A stretch of DNA of 15,245 bases from Verrucomicrobiota bacterium (lineage in GTDB: Bacteria > Verrucomicrobiota > Verrucomicrobiia > Opitutales > Opitutaceae): NCBI GenBank assembly GCA_016721945.1, contig JADKHC010000035.1, forward strand, positions 1 through 15,245, written 5' to 3'. Of the stretch, positions 1 to 7,413 are shown in pieces. A program made the position numbers and the translations under genes. Positions within the stretch are counted from its first letter, which is position 1. Every line of letters begins with the position of its first letter. The notes under the pieces are model-generated. The model was not told where the DNA came from. It saw only the letters and a program-made list of their open reading frames with translations, and searched no databases.

Positions 1-591
1 GACGCCATCGGTCTGCTGGGCATGGATATGATCGTGTCCATGGCGGCCACGCACAAACTTTTTGCAGTCACGCCGCCCCCGGCATCGAGCAATCTACGTC
101 TCGATGCATTGTGGGAGCATTGTGTTTACGTCTCGTCATTAGTTCGTCATATCGGCTACAAGCTCAAGGCTCCGCAAAGTGTCATGCGCGAGGCGGGCAC
201 TGCAGCTCTGCTGCATGATATCGGCAAGCTGATACTGGCCTACGCGGCACCCTCTGGCTATGCCGCCGCTTCCACGCGGGCGAGTGCAGACCACATGCCC
301 GCGTGGCAGGCCGAGTATTTTATTTTCGGCAATCACCACGCCGAGATCGGCGGTTGCCTGCTCAAGCTCTGGGGGTTGCCTTGCGGGGTGGTCGATGCGG
401 TTTCCATGCATCATACGCCTCATCACAGTATGGAAGATCGATTGGGTCCGGTCACTTTGGTGCATATCGCTGATACGCTTGCCCATGCCGGAACCAACGA
501 TGGCACCACAACCTTCCTCGATCTTGCGCACTTAAAAGCGCTGAATTTGCCAGAAGATATGGATTACTGGCTCGGCTTGCGTCCCGACTAA
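1..591 (+). CDS. HDOD-domain protein, C-terminal part (5' end outside window)
   Basis: The reading frame is open from base 1, before the first ATG at 22, and ends with TAA at 589-591, so this is the tail of a longer protein. The visible part matches the second half of an HDOD domain, a family tied to bacterial signalling and often fused to receiver domains. Counting from the Met at 22, I see an early helix ending in H33 (LWEHC), the HD pair H65-D66 in LLHDIGK, a phenylalanine-glycine stretch leading to H106 in HHAEIGG, and H130-H131 in SMHHTP. The metal-site histidines and aspartate of the HD fold are therefore present. HDOD proteins mostly lack a proven enzymatic activity and act as regulatory scaffolds, so function is inferred only at that level. 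It is convergent with the response regulator ending at 1269. The missing N-terminus may carry a receiver domain, which cannot be seen here. Confidence 0.85.
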   Translation, partial: DAIGLLGMDMIVSMAATHKLFAVTPPPASSNLRLDALWEHCVYVSSLVRHIGYKLKAPQSVMREAGTAALLHDIGKLILAYAAPSGYAAASTRASADHMPAWQAEYFIFGNHHAEIGGCLLKLWGLPCGVVDAVSMHHTPHHSMEDRLGPVTLVHIADTLAHAGTNDGTTTFLDLAHLKALNLPEDMDYWLGLRPD

Positions 592-608
592 TAAAAGCAG
601 GAACTCCG

Positions 609-633
609 AGCTTCTGCATTTTGCACAGAAGCT
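609..633. terminator. Hairpin downstream of the HDOD gene, possible terminator
   Basis: AGCTTCTG at 609-616 is the exact complement of CAGAAGCT at 626-633, with a 9-base loop (CATTTTGCA). It begins 17 bases after the HDOD stop codon. No T-run follows, so it is not a classic intrinsic terminator, only a candidate stabilising or terminating hairpin. Confidence 0.3.
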
Positions 634-778
634 AGAGCAGTTTCAGTTAAGCTGTAGCCGTTCTGGGGCTGGAGTGGATATTGAATATGGAACTCAGGAA
701 CACTGGAACGAACCGATTGTGTTTAAGGGCGAAGCCCCAAGATTTATCGGCTATAGTTTTAATTTACCTGCTCGAGCC

Positions 779-840
779 AAGAGAACGAAGACCAGTTGGT
801 GTTTCCTAAAACCTTCGTTTTCTTCTGTGAAATTCTGAGG
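779..840. repeat. Q-family palindromic repeat, diverged copy Q1
   Basis: The right arm, ACCTTCGTTTTCTTCTGTGA followed by AATTCTGAGG, closely matches the right end of the copies at 1096-1186 and 7264-7350. The left arm (AAGAGAACGAAGACC) is shortened. The element lacks the outer CAGAAG box on the left, so it looks truncated or decayed. Confidence 0.7.
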
Positions 841-846
841 AGGAAA

Positions 847-947
847 CCGCAGATGAACGCCGATAAACACAGATCGGAATTTAGCATAAAATACCTCTCA
901 CTGCGATGGGCCCTCATTCCGGAGAATCTGTGTGCATCTGTGGCTCC
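847..947. repeat. P-family repeat, copy P1 (short form)
   Basis: The left arm contains CAGATGAACGCCGATAAACA then CAGAT; the right arm is ATCTGTGTGCATCTGTGG at 926-943. The reverse complement of the right arm (CCACAGATGCACACAGAT) matches the left arm with about ten extra bases in the left arm. Inner boxes CGGAAT (875-880) and ATTCCG (916-921) also pair. The arm motif matches the ends of the longer copies at 7414-7565 and 12305-12464, but the interior differs, so this is a shorter relative. Confidence 0.7.
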
Positions 948-1018
948 ATTAAATGTTCCTCATTTTGTGAGACGGAAGGGTTTCACGCAGAGACGCGGAG
1001 GCGGAACGATGCCGTCAA

Positions 1019-1084
1019 GGTGGAGCCTGTTGTCCCTAACAGGCTGTTCGGGTGCAACGACGATCAAGCCCGATGGAGATATCG
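1019..1084. repeat. R-family palindromic repeat, copy R1
   Basis: It begins GGTGGAGC and continues with TGTCCCTAACAGGCT. Its right side, GATCAAGCCCGATGGAGAT, matches the reverse complement of the left side of the copy at 7722-7798, so the element is equivalent to that copy inverted, with a decayed right end. The terminal GCTCCACC box is missing. Confidence 0.65.
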
Positions 1085-1095
1085 GTTTTCTGTAC

Positions 1096-1186
1096 TTCGA
1101 ACAGAAGACAGCAAAGGAAACGAATGCCTGGCGGTGTTTCCTTAACCTCTTCGTTGCCTTCGTTTACTTCTGTAAAATTCAGAGGG
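1096..1186. repeat. Q-family palindromic repeat, copy Q2
   Basis: The left arm starts CAGAAGACAGCAAAGGAAAC at 1102. The right arm ends TTCGTTGCCTTCGTTTACTT then CTG at 1172; its reverse complement aligns with the left arm apart from a few mismatches. A tail (TAAAATTCAGAGG) follows the right arm and is shared with the copy at 7264-7350. It lies about 80 bp beyond the stop of the response-regulator operon and could fold as a long hairpin in its transcript. Confidence 0.75.
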
Positions 1187-1268
1187 GTTAAAACCGAACA
1201 CTCCACTATCGGCCTGAAAGCATAAGATTGTTGGTATTACGCAAACTGCTCTGGCCGGAATTCAAAGG

Positions 1269-2432
1269 CTAGGGGACTGCTGATTGGACGTAGATCGGTT
1301 CCTTGATCGGGTCGAAATTTGCGTAGTTGTTGAGCCGGCTGATCATGATTTCGGTCAGGCGATTGCCGGCGGCAATAAGGAGGACGTCGCTTTTTGTTTT
1401 GATATCCGACACCAAAATCACGTCGGGTTGCAGCTCGTGTACGGCTAGTGGCAATACGGCCCGGTCGGAGGAAATCGCGTTTGCCAGGAACGACTCGAAG
1501 CATTCGAAGCATTTATCGAGTAAGGTCGGATCATACACGTGGTGCCGCGCCTTCATCGCGTCGTGCGCGTGTTTCTTGACCACACCTTCAGCTTCGAGCA
1601 TTGCCCGGTCGTGCAGAATTTTAAGCATGCGTGCGCCCATGGGAATGCCTTCACCCGCAACCTTATCGGCGGGAAAACCGGCTCCATTGTAGTGCTTGCC
1701 TTGATACAGCACGTTCTTGGCTACTGGCTCCAGGCGGGGGATGTGGATGAGCAGATCATGCCCGATTTGAGGTGCGTTTTCGACAAGATCGCGTTCGCGA
1801 GCCGTTAATTCGAAGCCTTGATCGAGTTTGCGCAATACGATCGGGGGCACGGAAACCAAGCCTATGTTGGCAAGCAGGGCGGCCATCTCATACTCCCAGG
1901 TGGAGGGTAGCCCTAACCATTTGGCAAATATACGAACCGAGTCGCGCAATTTTTGTCCTCGGCCAAAAGAAGACGGGTCGACCATGGCGAGTACTTCTCC
2001 GAGCACCTTGACTGCTCCAGTGAGCGTGCCTTCCAGCAGCTCGCGCTCGATGGTAACTAGTTCGTGCTGCTTGAGCGCGGCTTCGAGTGTGAACTTTAGT
2101 GTTTCAGGTTCGCAGGGTTTGTTGAGGAAACTGAAAATGCGGCCTTTGTTGACGGCTTCGGTGGCGGTCAACTGGTCGGCGTTTCCCGTCAACATCACAC
2201 GGACGGTATCGGGTGATGCGATGCAAACTTTCGACAGAAGCTCGACGCCGTTCATTTCCGGCATCTGCATGTCGGCGACGATTACGGCGTAGGGGCCCGT
2301 GGTCTTGATGGCATGGAGTGCTTCTGCTCCGCCCGGTGCGGTGTCAAAAGTGAACTGCTTGCGCAGATTGCGCTGCATGGCAGCAAGCAAATTGGGGTCG
2401 TCGTCCACGAAAATGATCTTCTTGGAGGGCAT
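1269..2432 (-). CDS. Response regulator with ligand-less HD-GYP-like output domain (second paralogue)
   Basis: This 387-aa protein starts at ATG 2432. Residues 5-125 form a receiver domain: acidic pair D10-D11, phosphoacceptor D54 in VADMQMP, T82 and K105, all in the expected places, so phosphorylation by a partner kinase is likely. Residues about 135-290 align with the HD-GYP fold, but where the family has HDIGK the sequence reads ANIGL (188-192), the HH before the GYP motif is YQ, and GYP is GFP (252-254). All usual metal ligands are therefore absent, and c-di-GMP hydrolysis is unlikely. The last 55 or so residues form a beta-rich tail (VILVSDIKTKSDVLLIAAG) shared with the neighbour. It is the last gene of the operon, 57 bp after its paralogue. 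No clear Shine-Dalgarno site precedes the ATG. Confidence 0.85.
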   Translation of the reverse strand: MPSKKIIFVDDDPNLLAAMQRNLRKQFTFDTAPGGAEALHAIKTTGPYAVIVADMQMPEMNGVELLSKVCIASPDTVRVMLTGNADQLTATEAVNKGRIFSFLNKPCEPETLKFTLEAALKQHELVTIERELLEGTLTGAVKVLGEVLAMVDPSSFGRGQKLRDSVRIFAKWLGLPSTWEYEMAALLANIGLVSVPPIVLRKLDQGFELTARERDLVENAPQIGHDLLIHIPRLEPVAKNVLYQGKHYNGAGFPADKVAGEGIPMGARMLKILHDRAMLEAEGVVKKHAHDAMKARHHVYDPTLLDKCFECFESFLANAISSDRAVLPLAVHELQPDVILVSDIKTKSDVLLIAAGNRLTEIMISRLNNYANFDPIKEPIYVQSAVP

Positions 2433-2489
2433 GGTTTATAAAACTATCGACCAATCGAAATTGCTCATGGCGGTTAGCTTCTCAGTGTA

Positions 2490-3680
2490 TTATGCTGAGG
2501 CTTCTGCGATTGCCGGAGGTATGTCTACGGAGATTGGTTCTACAATGGGGTTTAACGCGGCGAAGTTGCGCAGGCGTTGGATCTGGGTGGCGTTTAGGGT
2601 TGCTCCGGCCGCCAGCACAATGGTGCCTTCCATGGTCACGATGTCAGCTACTAGCACGTGGCCGGGGGCGAGTTCGATCAGCGGCACGCTGCGCATGCCG
2701 GTTGCCGTTGCTTTGGGTTTTGCACGTAGCGCCGAACTACAGGCCGACAGCGCATGTGCCACCGTCGCATCGTAGTGTTCGGGACCGGCTAGAATCGCGC
2801 TAATGATGTCGCCAACCGGCGTGCCTTTGCGGTGCATGCGCACGGCACTTTCCACGACTCGCAGTACACGGGCCCCGATAGGAATATTCAATCGTTTCAC
2901 GTCATCGACAGGGAAGCCGGAGCCGTCGAAATTCTTGTTTTGATAAAGGACGATCTGAGAAACCGGTTCGAGCCGCGGAATGCTGCCAAGCAGTCGGGCG
3001 GAAAACTCAGGAATGCGGTCGACGAGCTGGCGTTCGTTGGTAGATAGCGACTGTCTTAGGCGCACTTTTTCGCGGACGGCTGGCGGGAGTGTGACCAGCC
3101 CGATTTCAGCCAGCAGTGCGGCAATTTCCAGTTCCCAGGTCGATGCGATCCCGAGTTTGAGCGCCACTTCGCGCACGGTCGTACGTCGCAACTGGGCCTG
3201 ACCGAATGCTTCAGGATCGAGCATGGCCAAGATATCGGTGAGCACCTGTAACGAACCATTGAGTGTCTGGTTGAGCAGTGCTTTTTCGGTCGCGATTAAC
3301 TCATGCTGTTTAAGTGCAGTTTCCAGCGTTGCGATGAGTGTATCGGGCGCGCAGGGCTTTGAAAGAAAACGGAAGACATTGCCGCGATTGACCGCTTCGA
3401 CAGCGGTGCGTTGATCGGCATTGCCGGTCAACATGACTCGCACTGTGTCGGGCGTGAAGGCGCGGACAGCTTCGAGCAATTCCGCCCCGTTCATGATGGG
3501 CATGCTCATGTCGGCGACAATCACCGCGTAGGGGCCTTTGGTCCTGAGTGTTTGCAGTGCCTCATCCGGCCCGGCGGCGATATCCAAGGTGAAATGCTTC
3601 CGGAGATTGCGTTGCATCGCCGCGAGGACGTTCGTGTCGTCGTCGACGAATAGTATCTTGGATATGGTTTCGGTTGACAT
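2490..3680 (-). CDS. Response regulator with ligand-less HD-GYP-like output domain (first paralogue)
   Basis: This 396-aa protein is a tandem paralogue of the next gene. Receiver domain at residues 7-128: acidic D13-D14, phosphoacceptor D57 in VADMSMP, T85 and K108. The helical region at about 140-290 keeps the HD-GYP framework (WELEIAALL, IPRLEPV, DGSGFP, IPIGARVL), but HD is replaced by AE (191-192) and the HH pair by YQ. A catalytic phosphodiesterase is thus improbable; a protein-interaction or signalling role is inferred. The C-terminal segment (VLVADIVTMEGTIVLAAGAT) resembles that of its neighbour. The ATG at 3680 lies 24 bp after the kinase stop, implying co-transcription and probably that the kinase phosphorylates D57. 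Confidence 0.85.
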   Translation of the reverse strand: MSTETISKILFVDDDTNVLAAMQRNLRKHFTLDIAAGPDEALQTLRTKGPYAVIVADMSMPIMNGAELLEAVRAFTPDTVRVMLTGNADQRTAVEAVNRGNVFRFLSKPCAPDTLIATLETALKQHELIATEKALLNQTLNGSLQVLTDILAMLDPEAFGQAQLRRTTVREVALKLGIASTWELEIAALLAEIGLVTLPPAVREKVRLRQSLSTNERQLVDRIPEFSARLLGSIPRLEPVSQIVLYQNKNFDGSGFPVDDVKRLNIPIGARVLRVVESAVRMHRKGTPVGDIISAILAGPEHYDATVAHALSACSSALRAKPKATATGMRSVPLIELAPGHVLVADIVTMEGTIVLAAGATLNATQIQRLRNFAALNPIVEPISVDIPPAIAEASA

Positions 3681-3704
3681 GAGAGTCGAGGATCAGGCGG
3701 GTGG

Positions 3705-5711
3705 TTAGGCGGACGCGAAGGGCGGGACGGTTAGTCCTGAGGTGATGGGGAGTGAAATGGTAAAGGTCGTGCCTTTGCCCAGTTCCGTGGTGAAGCTGAT
3801 TTTGCCGCGATGTTTTTTCACGATCACTGCCTGGACAATCGCCAGTCCCTGGCCCGTGCCTTTACCGATCGCTTTGGTGGTGAAGAATGGTTCAAAGATG
3901 CGCTCTCTGACATGCACCGGGATGCCACCGCCTGTATCCTGCACTTCGATGATCGCGTTCTCGCCTTCTTGTCTGGTGCGAATGGTTATGGTTCCGCGTT
4001 TTACGTCGCTTTTTTTGATGGCATCCTCGATGGCGTGGGCGGCATTGACCACGAGGTTGAGCAATGCTTGGTTGATCTCATCGAGTACGCAGTTTACCTG
4101 AGGCAGGTTGGGGTCTAACTCCGTTTCCACGTCAGCGACATATTTCCATTCATGGCGCGATACCGCGACGGTTGTCTCTATGGCACGGTTTAGGTTGGCA
4201 TGGTTTTTATCATCGCCTCCCGGATGAGAAAATTCTTTTAATGAGCCTACGATTTTGCCGATCCGCCTCAATCCGTCGAGCGACTGTTCCAGGCAGCGGG
4301 GGATTTCAGTGGCTAGGTAGTCGATCTCATTTTCAACCTCGGCATCGGTGACATCTTTGAGTCTTTGTATGCATTCGGGGTGCTCGGCTGCGTGTTTCTT
4401 ATAGGCCCCAACTACGTTAAAGACCTGTTTGAAGGCATCGCTGAGGAAGCGGACGTTGTCAGAGACGAACTGGGTCGGAGTATTGATTTCGTGGGCTACA
4501 CCTGCCGCCAGTGAGCCGACGGATTCCAGCTTGGAGGAGAGTTGCAGACGCGTTTCCATATCAATGCGTTTTTCCTCTTCCTGCTTGCGGGCAGTTATAT
4601 CTTCTTTGACGGCGATGTAGTGGCTGACCTGTTCGCTTTCATCTAGGAGGCAGGAGATCGATGCTCGTTCCCAGTAAAGCTCACCGTTCTTTCGGCGGTT
4701 TTGGAGTTCGCCGCTCCACTCGAGTCCGGCAGAAATGGTTTTCCATAATACCTGATAAAATTCAGGTGATTGCAGGCCAGATTTCAGAACTCTGGGATTC
4801 TGACCGATCGCTTCGGACGCAGTGTAGCCCGTGACTTTTTCGAAGTAGGGGTTGACGTATTCGATCTTGCCGTGGATGTCGGTGATGACGATCGAGACGG
4901 GGCACTGTTTGACCGCTCGCGAAAGCATGCGTAAACGTTCTTCCGCGATTTTATGTGCTGTGATATCGCGTGAGACGCCGAAGGTGCCGATCAGTTTTCC
5001 GGCGCGGTTATAAAAAGGGAATTTTGATGTGCTCACCCAAGAGACAGAACCATCCTCGAAGGTTTCTTTTTCCTCAAAATCGATCACGGGCTGGCCCGTC
5101 TTGATGATGTTCTGTTCGTCCTCGAACGCGGGAGTAGCGTGGTCGACGGTGAAATAGTCGAAGTCGGTTTTGCCGATGGCTTCGCGTGGATTTGCGATAG
5201 CGAGCTTTGTGGCCATAGCCTGGCTGATGCGTAGATAGCGGCTGGCGGTATCCTTGAAATAGACCGAATTCGGCGTGGCCTCCAACAGGGAATAAATCAT
5301 GTCCTCGTTGGTAATTACGGTGTCGGTATTTGGCTCTGTCGTCGTACGAGGCAGGCTCGCGTGCAAGTAGAGCAGAGGCTGGTTTTTATCTGAGCCAGCA
5401 ACCTCAATCATTTTAACGTGGGACTGAAATTCGCTGCCCAAGGAATCTTGCAGGCTAAGTGATCCCGCCCAAGAGCCAAGCACACGCAGTTTGGGATAAA
5501 TTTCGCGCTGGAAGCGATCGATCACAGTGATTCCGATGAAGTCTGTTAAGGTCTGTTTCTCAACTCCCGCTTTAATACCGGGATTCAGTCGGCTTAGGCC
5601 TGCCGGATTCACGTAAACTACCCGGAGTTCTCGCAGTTCGAAAACCGCGAAGAGATCGGGCAGGAGTTTGCCGAAATTGATGAAGTCGTTTTGCTGGTCC
5701 TCCGTTTGCAT
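3705..5711 (-). CDS. PAS-domain sensor histidine kinase
   Basis: About 670 aa, apparently cytoplasmic: no hydrophobic membrane segment is visible. Counting from an in-frame TTG at 5720, a degenerate PAS-like region (about 15-125) is followed by a PAS/PAC at about 140-258 (ending GTFGVSRDITAHK) and another at about 263-380 (ending HYIAVKEDITARK). The kinase core has phosphoacceptor H410 in GVAHEINTP, an N-box NLVVNAAHAI (555-564), G1 box DTGGGIP, F box FEPFFTTK and G2 box GKGTGQGLAI. The protein ends without a receiver domain, so it needs a separate regulator, most simply the two genes downstream. Start choice: ATG 5711 has AGGA nine bases upstream; TTG 5720 has GGAGG five bases upstream, so a three-residue longer form is possible. 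Confidence 0.9.
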   Translation of the reverse strand: MQTEDQQNDFINFGKLLPDLFAVFELRELRVVYVNPAGLSRLNPGIKAGVEKQTLTDFIGITVIDRFQREIYPKLRVLGSWAGSLSLQDSLGSEFQSHVKMIEVAGSDKNQPLLYLHASLPRTTTEPNTDTVITNEDMIYSLLEATPNSVYFKDTASRYLRISQAMATKLAIANPREAIGKTDFDYFTVDHATPAFEDEQNIIKTGQPVIDFEEKETFEDGSVSWVSTSKFPFYNRAGKLIGTFGVSRDITAHKIAEERLRMLSRAVKQCPVSIVITDIHGKIEYVNPYFEKVTGYTASEAIGQNPRVLKSGLQSPEFYQVLWKTISAGLEWSGELQNRRKNGELYWERASISCLLDESEQVSHYIAVKEDITARKQEEEKRIDMETRLQLSSKLESVGSLAAGVAHEINTPTQFVSDNVRFLSDAFKQVFNVVGAYKKHAAEHPECIQRLKDVTDAEVENEIDYLATEIPRCLEQSLDGLRRIGKIVGSLKEFSHPGGDDKNHANLNRAIETTVAVSRHEWKYVADVETELDPNLPQVNCVLDEINQALLNLVVNAAHAIEDAIKKSDVKRGTITIRTRQEGENAIIEVQDTGGGIPVHVRERIFEPFFTTKAIGKGTGQGLAIVQAVIVKKHRGKISFTTELGKGTTFTISLPITSGLTVPPFASA

Positions 5712-5898
5712 ATTATTCAATCCTGCCTCCCATGGTAAGGTTTCGATTAGAAGCGGTGCGCATTGAAAATTGAGATTAACCGTCAGGACGTATAAGCAAC
5801 TGGCACTCTCTCATATCGGCCAGAATCGCGCGTCCTCAAATATTTCTGATGATTCTTGGCCTCATCCATGCGGTTAGTTGGCTGGCTCTTATACCAAC
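5712..5898 (-). promoter_or_regulatory. Upstream control region of the kinase/regulator operon
   Basis: This 187-bp region lies between the kinase start and the left end of the insertion sequence. It contains the GGAGG ribosome-binding sequence next to the kinase start and must hold the native promoter unless that was separated by the insertion. I could not identify confident -35/-10 boxes. It carries none of the palindromic repeats found at gene 3' ends. Confidence 0.4.
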
Positions 5899-5929
5899 TG
5901 AGGTGGACCCCGTCGACTGTACCAGGGGA
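5899..5929. repeat. Left terminal inverted repeat of the IS3-family element
   Basis: It starts TGAGGTGGACCCCGTCGACT and matches the reverse complement of 7211-7241 at about 22 of 31 positions. It abuts the AAC target duplication at 5896-5898. Confidence 0.8.
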
Positions 5930-5996
5930 TCGCGAGAGTTAGTTATGAGGTTCAGGTATGATTGAGAAGATAAAAAGATTTATAGGGAGGGGTGCA

Positions 5997-6021
5997 GGGG
6001 AGGGAGCGAAGCGCCCTCCCC
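5997..6021 (-). terminator. GC-rich hairpin downstream of orfB, possible terminator
   Basis: GGGGAGGG (5997-6004) and CCCTCCCC (6014-6021) form a perfect 8-bp stem around a 9-base loop. On the minus strand it lies 16 bases past the orfB stop. A T-rich stretch (AAATCTTTTTATC) follows only about 15 bases further on. It may stop transposase transcripts from running into the kinase operon. Confidence 0.4.
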
Positions 6022-6037
6022 GCTCTTACCGCCGCCG

Positions 6038-6868
6038 TTAGGCGGCTTGTTTGGTTCCGGTCTTGCGGTGATAGACTTCTATGGGCGTGGCGCCGTCGTG
6101 CGTGCTGTGCGGCCTGCGTTGGTTGTAGAAGTCGAAGTAGGTGTCGAGTTGCGCATGGGCATCAACGAGCGTCTGGTAGGTTTTGAGATAAATCTCCTCG
6201 TATTTGACGGTGCGCCAGAGCCGTTCGACAAAAACGTTGTCTAGGCAACGGCCTTTGCCGTCCATCGATATTTTTATCCCGTGAGCCAGCAGCACAGAGG
6301 TAAACTCGGTCGAGGTGAACTGGCAGCCTTGATCGGTGTTAAAGACTTCAGGGGTGCCGTGCTCGGCCAGCGCTCGTTGGAGAGCGCGCACGCAAAACGT
6401 GGCATCAAGGGTGTTAGACAGTTCCCACGAGAGCACGCACCGGCTGTGCCAGTCGATCACTGCGCACAGGTAGGCATAACCGCCTTGCATGGGGATGTAG
6501 GTGATGTCGGTGGCCCAGATTTGATTGGCGCGGTTCACATTTAGGCCTCGCAACAGGTATGGGTAGATTCGGTGTGCAGCGTTGGCACGTGAGAGGTTCG
6601 GTTTGCGGTATATCGCCTCCAGACCGAGCAGGCGCATCAAGCGTTGCACGCGCTTGCGGTTGATCTGCTCGTCCTGGCGGCGCAGCCAGCGGGTCATCTG
6701 CCGTGACCCAAAAAACGGATACATCATATGCACTTCGTCGATCTCGCGCATTAGCCGCAGATCCTCGTCGGATTCGGGCTGCACGAGGTAATACAGGCTC
6801 GAACGCGGCAGCGTCAAAAGCTGGCACTGCCGTCGCACGCTGATCTTGCGATGCTTGATATCAATCAT
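6038..6868 (-). CDS. IS3-family transposase OrfB (DDE integrase domain)
   Basis: The 276-aa product has an N-terminal helix-turn-helix-like segment (ISVRRQCQLLTLPRSSLYY), a central HTH_21-like region (FFGSRQMTRWLRRQ) and a retroviral-type integrase core. The DDE triad is visible: D in ATDITYI (about 120), D in NTDQGCQFTS (about 180) and E in NVFVERLWRTVKYEE (about 215), followed by the family signature YNQRRPHSTHDGATP. The frame is open upstream of the ATG at 6868, reading TAEKRTMID, which matches the usual junction of fused OrfAB proteins in this family. The active form is therefore probably made by frame change in orfA. An independent start at 6868, ten bases after the orfA stop with GAGAAG just upstream, is also possible. 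Confidence 0.92.
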   Translation of the reverse strand: MIDIKHRKISVRRQCQLLTLPRSSLYYLVQPESDEDLRLMREIDEVHMMYPFFGSRQMTRWLRRQDEQINRKRVQRLMRLLGLEAIYRKPNLSRANAAHRIYPYLLRGLNVNRANQIWATDITYIPMQGGYAYLCAVIDWHSRCVLSWELSNTLDATFCVRALQRALAEHGTPEVFNTDQGCQFTSTEFTSVLLAHGIKISMDGKGRCLDNVFVERLWRTVKYEEIYLKTYQTLVDAHAQLDTYFDFYNQRRPHSTHDGATPIEVYHRKTGTKQAA

Positions 6869-6878
6869 GGTGCGCTTC

Positions 6879-7175
6879 TCAGCCGTTGAGCTGCGCAGAT
6901 TTTTTTTTAAGCCAGTCGAGTTCCACCTCGAGCTGACCGATTTTCTGATAAAGCCGCGCTTCGTGGTCGGCTGCTTGCGATATGCTTGGCGGCGCCTTCG
7001 TCGCGAACACCCCGGGCAGGCGTTCGAGCAGTTCCTTCTTCCATTGGCTCACCTGCACCGGGTGAACTTCGTATTTTGCTGCGATCGAATGGATCGGCTC
7101 GATGCCTTTGAGGGCTTCTAAGCCCACTTTGGCTTTAAATTCGGGACTGAACTTGCGTCGGTTTTTCTTGGACAT
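6879..7175 (-). CDS. IS3-family transposase OrfA (helix-turn-helix protein)
   Basis: The 98-aa protein has an N-terminal helix-turn-helix for binding the element ends (RRKFSPEFKAKVGLEALKG, then SIAAKYEVHPVQVSQWKKE) and a C-terminal coiled-coil-like tail (LYQKIGQLEVELDWLKKK), the usual OrfA design. The three lysines near the end are encoded by a run of nine A residues (plus-strand T run 6900-6908), a typical slippage site. Unusually, orfB lies in the +1 (equivalently -2) frame relative to orfA, not the -1 frame common in IS3 elements; a simple -1 slip meets a TGA overlapping the orfB ATG. Confidence 0.9.
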   Translation of the reverse strand: MSKKNRRKFSPEFKAKVGLEALKGIEPIHSIAAKYEVHPVQVSQWKKELLERLPGVFATKAPPSISQAADHEARLYQKIGQLEVELDWLKKKSAQLNG

Positions 7176-7210
7176 GGCTTGGATTCGTTTTTGGCTTTAT
7201 CGTTAACGAT

Positions 7211-7241
7211 CCGCCCGGTCCAGTTTTCCGGGGCCACCTCA
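7211..7241. repeat. Right terminal inverted repeat of the IS3-family element
   Basis: Read on the minus strand it starts TGAGGTGGCCCCGGAAAACT, pairing imperfectly with 5899-5929. It lies 35 bp upstream of the orfA ATG and is followed by the AAC target duplication at 7242-7244. Confidence 0.8.
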
Positions 7242-7263
7242 AACAGCCCCAAGCTATCAGACT

Positions 7264-7350
7264 TTGAACAGAAGATAACAAAGAGAACGAAGGCCTGCAG
7301 GTTCTTCCTGGATCTCTTCGTTACCTTCGTTTTCTTCTGTAAAATTCAGA
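7264..7350. repeat. Q-family palindromic repeat, copy Q3
   Basis: The left arm CAGAAGATAACAAAGAGAAC (7269 onward) pairs with the right arm TTACCTTCGTTTTCTTCTG (7321-7339). The tail TAAAATTCAGA is shared with the copy at 1096-1186. It begins about 20 bp outside the right target duplication of the insertion sequence. Confidence 0.75.
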
Positions 7351-7413
7351 CTAGCCACGATCAACTTTAGTATAAAAGCATAGGGTCATTGGTATTAGCC
7401 GTATCCATGCAAA

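Larger units (their letters stand above)
592..1268. other. Intergenic repeat mosaic between convergent genes
   Basis: This 677-bp gap separates the HDOD gene from the convergent response-regulator operon and holds no credible gene. From left to right it contains a hairpin at 609-633, a partial Q palindrome (779-840), a P-type element (847-947), a short fragment at 980-1004 that reads like half of another dispersed repeat (TTTCACGCAGAGACGCGGAG), an R palindrome (1019-1084) and a full Q palindrome (1096-1186). A short stretch at about 1216-1243 (AGCATAAG then TTGGTATTA) recurs near 7377-7400. The open frames across it, such as the one at 796-1191, are made of repeat sequence. Confidence 0.8.
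5899..7241 (-). mobile_element. Complete IS3-family insertion sequence (about 1.34 kb)
   Basis: The element has two overlapping-phase transposase genes (orfA 7175-6879, orfB 6868-6038) between imperfect terminal inverted repeats of about 31 bp at 5899-5929 and 7211-7241. Both ends start TGAGGTGG, giving the TG...CA termini typical of IS3 elements; I count 22 of 31 matching positions. It is flanked by the direct repeat AAC (5896-5898 and 7242-7244), the 3-bp target duplication expected for this family. Transposition is by a DDE transposase. The orfA and orfB frames appear undamaged except for the unusual frame relation noted for them, so the element may still be active. It is read in the same direction as the signalling operon to its left. 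Confidence 0.9.

Noticed and set aside
796..1191. 131-aa plus-strand open frame
   Set aside because: It runs through Q1, P1, R1 and Q2 repeats; its translation (MNADKHR and FVFFCEI stretches) is repeat-derived with no domain.
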